Under the pieces are notes generated by a model. It did not search any database, was not told the origin of the DNA, and saw only the letters and a program-made list of their open reading frames with translations. Below, piece by piece: positions 7,284-11,810 of a DNA stretch of 11,810 nt. The stretch's first letter is position 1; every line of letters starts with the position of its first letter. A program made the translations under genes and the position numbers. The stretch covers positions 1-11,810 of the forward strand of contig JAQGMQ010000223.1 of assembly GCA_028292305.1 (NCBI GenBank), given 5' to 3'. Origin of the DNA: Rhodoferax sp. GTDB taxonomy: Bacteria > Pseudomonadota > Gammaproteobacteria > Burkholderiales > Burkholderiaceae_C.

Positions 7284-9488
7284 TCAGTGGGCGGCGTGCG
7301 CCACGCGCGCCGCCGGCAATTCGATTTCGAAGGTCTTCAGGCCGGCGGCGATGAGGTCGGGCGAAATGCCCAGCGCCCAGGCCGCGCCGACCGCCGCCAA
7401 AATGCTGGGCAGCAGACGTTCACCGCCATCGGCCTTGCGCCGGCCGGTGAGGTGGGTCACGGTGGTCAGCGCCACGTCGGTGCTGCCGGTGGCCAGCACG
7501 ACCTGGCCCTTGGCGGTGAACAACACCGCGCGGCCTTGCGCGGCACGGTGCGACACGATGGACGGCGCCTGGGCGTTCACCGCGTACAGGATCGCCTGGC
7601 CATCGCACAGGGACGCCAGCGCCGCCACCCGCGAATCGTCGGCATTCAGCACGGCCACGCCATCGGGCAGCACCACGTCGACCTGGGTGCGCAGCACCTT
7701 GATCAGGTGGTCGCTGTCGAACACGTCGTATTCGGCCAGCCCTTCGGAACCGCCGAGGTCGGTGACCACGCCCACGGCGCAGCGGTCATAGGCCAGGCCG
7801 TCGCGCAGGATGCTCTCGGCACCGTTTTCGATGACCGCCGCCTGCACGCCGCGGTTGATCAGCAAGCGGTGCGCCGGCTCCCAGCCCGCGCTCGGCGCCG
7901 ACTCGATGCGCCGGGTGTCCAGGAACAAGCCGTCGCGGCAGGCCAGGCCGACCTTGAGGCCGCTCAGATGCAGCAGCCAAGCGGCGAGCCGGGCGACGGT
8001 ATGTGCGCCTTCGGAGCCGGCCACGCCCACCACCGGGATGCGGCCGTTTTCGTCGTCGGCAAAGAGGTGGTCGACGATGGCCCGGCCCACCGGGCGCGGC
8101 GCGCCTTCGGCGGGCTTCAGGTGCATCAGCAAACCCGGGCCGGCGTTGACCTCGACGATGGCCGCGCTTTGCAGGTGCAGCGGCTTGGAGATGTCTTCGG
8201 CCACCAGGTCGACACCGGCGATATCGAGCCCCACCACGCGTGCCGCCAGCGACACCACGTGGGCCACTTCGGGGTGGACCAGATCGGTGCAGTCGACCGA
8301 GACATTGCCATTGCGCTGGATCAGCACCTGGCGACCCGCGGCTGGCACGGCTTCAGGCGAAAGACCCTGGCGTTGCAGCTCGAGCAGCACGGCTTCGTCC
8401 TTGTCGGTTTCGACCAGGCCGAGCGGCGCGTCTTCATGCGTGCCGCGGCGCGGATCGGTATTGATCTGCAGATCGACCAGCTCGCGCACGGTGGCGCTGC
8501 CGTTGCCGGTGACCACCGCCACCGAGCCGCGCGCCGCGGCCACCACCTTGCCGCCGACAACCAGCAGCCGGTGCTCGTTGCCGCGGATGAACCGCTCCAC
8601 CAGCACTTCGCTGCCGTGCAACGCCGCCACATGGAACGCGGCCTCGATGTCTTCGCGTCGGCTCAGGTCCAGCGACACGCCGCGGCCGTGGTTGCCGTCG
8701 GAGGGCTTCACCACCACCGGCAGGCCGATCTCTTGAGCCGCTTCCCACGCCGCTTCGGCGCTGTCGACCGCCTCGCCTTCCGGCACCGGCACGCCGCAGG
8801 ATTTGAGCAGCGACTTGGTCAGGTCCTTGTCGCGCGCAATGCCTTCGGCGATGGCGCTGGTGAGCTCGGTTTCGGCCGTCCAGATGCGGCGCTGCTGCGC
8901 GCCATGGCCCAGTTGCACCAGGTTGCCGTCGTTCAGGCGGATGTGCGGAATGCCGCGGTCGGTGGCCGCGGCCACGATGCAGGCCGTGCTGGGGCCGAGA
9001 TAACAATCGTCGACCTGCTCGCGCACATTGGCCACCGCCGCCGGCACTTCGAAAGGCTGGCTGTTGATGGCCGCCATCAGCAGCTTGTGGCCTTCGGCCA
9101 GCGCCATGCGCGCCACCTGTTCGTCGCGCGCCCGGAACACCATCCGGTACACGCCGCGTTTCGAGGTGCTGCGGGTTTGCCCGAAGCCCGTGGGCATGCC
9201 GGCCAGGTTCAGCAGCTCGATGACCACGTGTTCCAGCACATGGCCGGTCCAGGTGCCTTCGCGCAGGCGCTGGATGAAACCGCCGCGTTCGCCCACACCG
9301 CAGTGGTGCTCTTCCAGCGCCGGCAGCAGGCCGACCAGCCGGTCGTTGAAACCGGGCAGCAGGTTGGAGGGGAAGTCTTCGAGTTCACCCAGGTCCAGCC
9401 ACACTTCGAGCGTGGGGCGGTAGGTCCAGATGTTCGGGCCGCGCAGGTAGTTGATGCGCAGGAGTTGGATGTCGTCCTTGGAGCTCAT
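7284..9488 (-). CDS. cphA': Second, truncated cyanophycin synthetase CphA' (CphA2-like)
   Basis: The 734-aa protein is homologous to CphA but about 120 aa shorter. The N domain (about 1-165) is well kept: RGPNIWT, the EHHC segment at 60-63, the HVLEH motif at 83-87 and GFGQTR at 101-106. The ATP-grasp domain (about 180-480) has KPSDGNHGRG (261-270) and EVNAGPGLLMH (446-456). However, the NxSTGGxxxDxTD loop of CphA is shortened by five residues to NVSVDCTD (395-402). The Mur-ligase part (about 484-734) has a dead P-loop, GSEGAHTV (491-498), with A495 in place of the lysine. It stops where the C-terminal lobe would begin, so the DYxHNP motif is absent. It cannot ligate Arg by the CphA1 mechanism. 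It could be a CphA2-type dipeptide polymerase, a primer-making partner or a regulator. The ATG at 9488 gives the family MSSKDDIQLLRINYLRGPN start; no good ribosome binding site is visible. Confidence 0.93.
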   Translation of the reverse strand: MSSKDDIQLLRINYLRGPNIWTYRPTLEVWLDLGELEDFPSNLLPGFNDRLVGLLPALEEHHCGVGERGGFIQRLREGTWTGHVLEHVVIELLNLAGMPTGFGQTRSTSKRGVYRMVFRARDEQVARMALAEGHKLLMAAINSQPFEVPAAVANVREQVDDCYLGPSTACIVAAATDRGIPHIRLNDGNLVQLGHGAQQRRIWTAETELTSAIAEGIARDKDLTKSLLKSCGVPVPEGEAVDSAEAAWEAAQEIGLPVVVKPSDGNHGRGVSLDLSRREDIEAAFHVAALHGSEVLVERFIRGNEHRLLVVGGKVVAAARGSVAVVTGNGSATVRELVDLQINTDPRRGTHEDAPLGLVETDKDEAVLLELQRQGLSPEAVPAAGRQVLIQRNGNVSVDCTDLVHPEVAHVVSLAARVVGLDIAGVDLVAEDISKPLHLQSAAIVEVNAGPGLLMHLKPAEGAPRPVGRAIVDHLFADDENGRIPVVGVAGSEGAHTVARLAAWLLHLSGLKVGLACRDGLFLDTRRIESAPSAGWEPAHRLLINRGVQAAVIENGAESILRDGLAYDRCAVGVVTDLGGSEGLAEYDVFDSDHLIKVLRTQVDVVLPDGVAVLNADDSRVAALASLCDGQAILYAVNAQAPSIVSHRAAQGRAVLFTAKGQVVLATGSTDVALTTVTHLTGRRKADGGERLLPSILAAVGAAWALGISPDLIAAGLKTFEIELPAARVAHAAH

Positions 9489-9661
9489 GGTTGTGCTTTG
9501 TGAATGGCAAGAGCGGCGCGACCGGGCCGGACCATTTTGCGCTCGGCGGCGGCCGGGCGTAGCATGGGACGGACCGGCGGAATCCCGCAGGCGGCATCGT
9601 GCAGAATCCGTGGTCCCGACGAGCCACCGGCAACCGGCAAGCCTTCGCAGCGTCCAAAAAA
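9489..9661. promoter_or_regulatory. Divergent promoter region between cphA' and the ABC transporter gene
   Basis: This 173-bp region must drive cphA'-cphA leftward and the ABC transporter rightward, so both arms of the cyanophycin locus may share control. I see no convincing minus-strand promoter and no long operator palindrome, only a 7-bp tandem repeat of CCGGCAA at 9627-9640. Neither flanking start codon (9488, 9662) has a good Shine-Dalgarno. Confidence 0.5.
9537..9565 (+). promoter_or_regulatory. Candidate sigma-70-type promoter for the ABC transporter gene
   Basis: TTGCGC (9537-9542) and TAGCAT (9560-9565) are separated by exactly 17 bp. The matches to consensus are 3/6 and 4/6, so only the spacing makes this stand out. 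Transcription would start near 9572, leaving a leader of about 90 nt to the ATG at 9662, or about 27 nt to an in-frame GTG at 9599. Confidence 0.3.
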
Positions 9662-11810
9662 ATGCACCATCACCATTCAGTCGATATCTCCAGTGGAAGT
9701 TCAGGTTCCGCGCTGCGCCTTCTCCAGGCACAGCTCGCAACCGACGAAAACGTTCTAGCTTCGCTGCCGGTTGACCTGGATGCCCAACTCCAATTTCAGC
9801 CCGGCCTGCTGGCGCTGACCAGCCAGCGGCTGATGGCTTGGCAACCCGGCGCCGACGCCGGTGCCGACGGCGCCTGGCAGGCCTGGCCGCTCGCGCCCGA
9901 CCTGGCCATGAAACACACGGACCACGCCGGCGTCGGCACCCTGGAATTGCATGACAGCCAGTCGCGGCGCGGCCTGTGGCGCTATACGCTGGGCCTGGAC
10001 CCGCAGGCCCAGCGGCTGATGAAACAGTTCGACCGCAGCCTGGCTGGCCTCGGCCAGGCGCCGCAACTGACGGAAGATCTGGCGCTTTGCCCGATCTGCA
10101 ATGCCCCGCTGCCGCCGGAGAGCGAGGACTGTGCCGTGTGTGGCAAGGAACTGCATACACCGCCGTCGACCTGGGTGCTGCTGCGACTGTGGCGCTTCGC
10201 CCGGCCATACCGGAAACAATTGGCAGTAGGTTTTGCATTGACGCTGGCGTCCACCGCGGCGACGCTGATCCCGCCGTATCTGACCATTCCGCTGATGGAC
10301 GACATCCTGATTCCGTTCCAGAACGGGCAGCACATCGACCCGATGCTGGTGGTGACCTACCTCGGCGGCCTGCTGCTGGCGGCGGTGGCCGGCTGGGGCA
10401 TGAACTGGGCGCGCACCTATATTTTGTCGCTGGCATCGGAGCGCATCGGCGCCGACCTGCGCACTGCCACTTTCGAGCACCTGTTGCAGTTGTCGCTGGA
10501 TTTTTTCGGCGGCAAGCGCACCGGCGACCTGATGTCGCGCATCGGCTCCGAGACCGACCGCATCTGCGTGTTCCTGTCGCTGCACGCGCTCGATTTCTTC
10601 ACCGACGTGCTGATGATCACCATGACGGCGATCATCTTGTTTTCCATCAACCCCTGGCTGGCGCTGGTCACGTTGGTGCCGCTGCCGTTCATCGGCTGGA
10701 TGATCCACACCGTGCGCGACCGGTTGCGCACCGGATTCGAGAAGATCGACCGGGTCTGGTCCGAGGTCACCAACGTGCTGGCCGACACCATTCCCGGCAT
10801 CCGCGTGGTCAAGGCCTTCGCCCAGGAGCGCCGCGAAACCCAGCGTTTTCGTGACGCGAACCGGCACAACCTGGAGGTCAATGACCGGCTCAACAAGACC
10901 TGGTCGCTGTTCACGCCGACCGTGTCGCTGCTCACCGAAATCGGCTTGCTCGTCGTGTGGGCCTTCGGCATCTGGCTGGTGTCGCGCCAGCAGATCACGG
11001 TGGGCGTGCTCACCGCGTTCATCGCCTACATCGGGCGCTTCTACACGCGGCTGGATTCGATGAGCCGCATCGTGTCGGTGACGCAGAAGGCGGCGGCCGG
11101 CGCCAAGCGCATCTTCGACATCCTTGACCACGTGTCGAACGTGCCCGAGCCGGCACAACCGGTGCAGATCGACGAAGGCCGCAGCGGCGGGCCACGCGGT
11201 CGGCTGGAGATGAAAGGCATCGGCTTTCGCTACGGCAACCGCTCGGTGATCCGCGACCTCAACCTGGCGATCCGCCCCGGCGAAATGATCGGCCTGGTGG
11301 GCCACAGCGGCTCGGGCAAAAGCACGCTGGTCAACCTGATCTGCCGTTTCTACGACGTGAGCGACGGCGCAATCCAGCTCGACGGCACGGACATCCGCCG
11401 TTTTGCCGTTGCCGACTACCGGCGCCACATCGGCCTGGTGCTGCAGGAGCCGTTTTTGTTCTTCGGCACCATCGCCGAAAACATCGCCTACGGCAAACCC
11501 GATGCTTCGCGTCGCGAGATCGTGGCTGCGGCCCGCGCCGCCCATGCGCATGAATTCATCCTGCGCCTGCCGCAGGGCTACGACTCGCTGGTGGGCGAAC
11601 GCGGGCAGGGGCTGTCGGGCGGCGAACGCCAGCGCATTTCCATCGCCCGCGCACTGCTGATCGATCCGCGCATCCTGATCCTCGATGAAGCCACTTCGTC
11701 GGTCGACACCGAAACCGAGAAGGAAATCCAGAAGGCGCTGGACAACCTCGTGCAGGGCCGCACCACGATTGCCATTGCGCACCGGCTGTCGACGTTGCAG
11801 CGGGCTGACC
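9662..11810 (+). CDS. Cyanophycin locus-associated ABC exporter with N-terminal zinc ribbon (partial, runs off the right edge)
   Basis: The frame is open for 716 codons to the window end. An N-terminal region (about 15-130) contains LLALTSQRLMAW (49-60), resembling the first strands of bacterial PH-like domains. A zinc ribbon follows, with C143-x2-C146 and C157-x2-C160. The exporter membrane domain spans about 170-480 with about six helices. The ATPase domain has Walker A GHSGSGKST (547-555, K553), Q595, signature LSGGE (651-655), Walker B ILILDE (671-676, E676) and H707. All ATPase motifs are intact, so it is probably a homodimeric inner-membrane exporter. Only some tens of residues should be missing at the C-terminus. 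I recall NCBI naming such proteins 'cyanophycin metabolism-associated ABC transporter'; the substrate is unknown. The ATG at 9662 starts MHHHHS and lacks a ribosome binding site. A GTG at 9599, 4 nt after AGGCGG, would add 21 residues. Confidence 0.9.
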   Translation, partial: MHHHHSVDISSGSSGSALRLLQAQLATDENVLASLPVDLDAQLQFQPGLLALTSQRLMAWQPGADAGADGAWQAWPLAPDLAMKHTDHAGVGTLELHDSQSRRGLWRYTLGLDPQAQRLMKQFDRSLAGLGQAPQLTEDLALCPICNAPLPPESEDCAVCGKELHTPPSTWVLLRLWRFARPYRKQLAVGFALTLASTAATLIPPYLTIPLMDDILIPFQNGQHIDPMLVVTYLGGLLLAAVAGWGMNWARTYILSLASERIGADLRTATFEHLLQLSLDFFGGKRTGDLMSRIGSETDRICVFLSLHALDFFTDVLMITMTAIILFSINPWLALVTLVPLPFIGWMIHTVRDRLRTGFEKIDRVWSEVTNVLADTIPGIRVVKAFAQERRETQRFRDANRHNLEVNDRLNKTWSLFTPTVSLLTEIGLLVVWAFGIWLVSRQQITVGVLTAFIAYIGRFYTRLDSMSRIVSVTQKAAAGAKRIFDILDHVSNVPEPAQPVQIDEGRSGGPRGRLEMKGIGFRYGNRSVIRDLNLAIRPGEMIGLVGHSGSGKSTLVNLICRFYDVSDGAIQLDGTDIRRFAVADYRRHIGLVLQEPFLFFGTIAENIAYGKPDASRREIVAAARAAHAHEFILRLPQGYDSLVGERGQGLSGGERQRISIARALLIDPRILILDEATSSVDTETEKEIQKALDNLVQGRTTIAIAHRLSTLQRAD

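Noticed and set aside
4687..9488. Interpreting cphA' as a recent pseudogene copy of cphA
   Set aside because: The frame is fully open, the N domain is better preserved than in cphA, and the two proteins are strongly diverged, so this is an old maintained paralogue.
7242..9503. 753-codon open frame on the plus strand opposite cphA'
   Set aside because: Same composition-driven shadow as the one opposite cphA. Its apparent overlap with that frame reflects homologous sense genes, not a real operon.
9755..11782. 675-codon open frame on the minus strand opposite the ABC transporter gene
   Set aside because: Low-complexity His/Arg/Gln/Ala-rich translation. The plus strand carries complete ABC ATPase motifs in order.

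Overview
The window is GC-rich with dense proteobacterial codon use. It looks like chromosomal DNA of a betaproteobacterium, most likely Burkholderiales and plausibly Comamonadaceae. That placement rests on the MinCDE proteins, a tandem cphA'/cphA pair of the betaproteobacterial kind and the neighbouring ABC transporter; it was not tested by database search. There are no rRNA or tRNA genes, IS elements, CRISPR arrays or phage genes. The layout is that of core chromosome plus one specialised metabolic locus.

Minus strand, right to left (direction of transcription). At 9488-7284 lies a short second cyanophycin synthetase (CphA', 734 aa), and 29 bp later the full-length cyanophycin synthetase CphA (855 aa, 7254-4687). 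A 96-bp spacer with two dyads and a possible -10 element precedes minC (4590-3853), minD (3802-2987) and minE (2983-2720), the Z-ring positioning system. These continue closely into creA (2687-2211, a small exported protein) and an MFS exporter with a C-terminal ABM-like domain (2210-579, starting on the base after the creA stop). A separate small membrane protein of the DUF2177 family (463-68) ends the strand, followed by a terminator-like hairpin.

Plus strand. Diverging from cphA' across a 173-bp intergenic region is a large ABC exporter (from 9662, open at the right edge). It carries an unusual N-terminal extension, a possible PH-like segment plus a CxxC...CxxC zinc ribbon, before its membrane and ATPase domains. 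I recognise it as the type of ABC transporter that accompanies cyanophycin genes in betaproteobacteria.

The most interesting signal is complementary decay in the two cyanophycin synthetases. CphA keeps intact ATP-grasp and Mur-ligase active sites but has lost the HxxEH motif of its N domain (it reads HVLES). CphA' keeps HVLEH but has lost the Mur-ligase P-loop lysine, the whole Mur-ligase C-terminal lobe and a five-residue glycine loop in its ATP-grasp domain. In cyanobacterial CphA1 the HxxEH site has been described as a hydrolase that makes primers for polymerisation. The pair therefore suggests that CphA polymerises while CphA' supplies primers or otherwise assists in trans. This is an inference from motifs.
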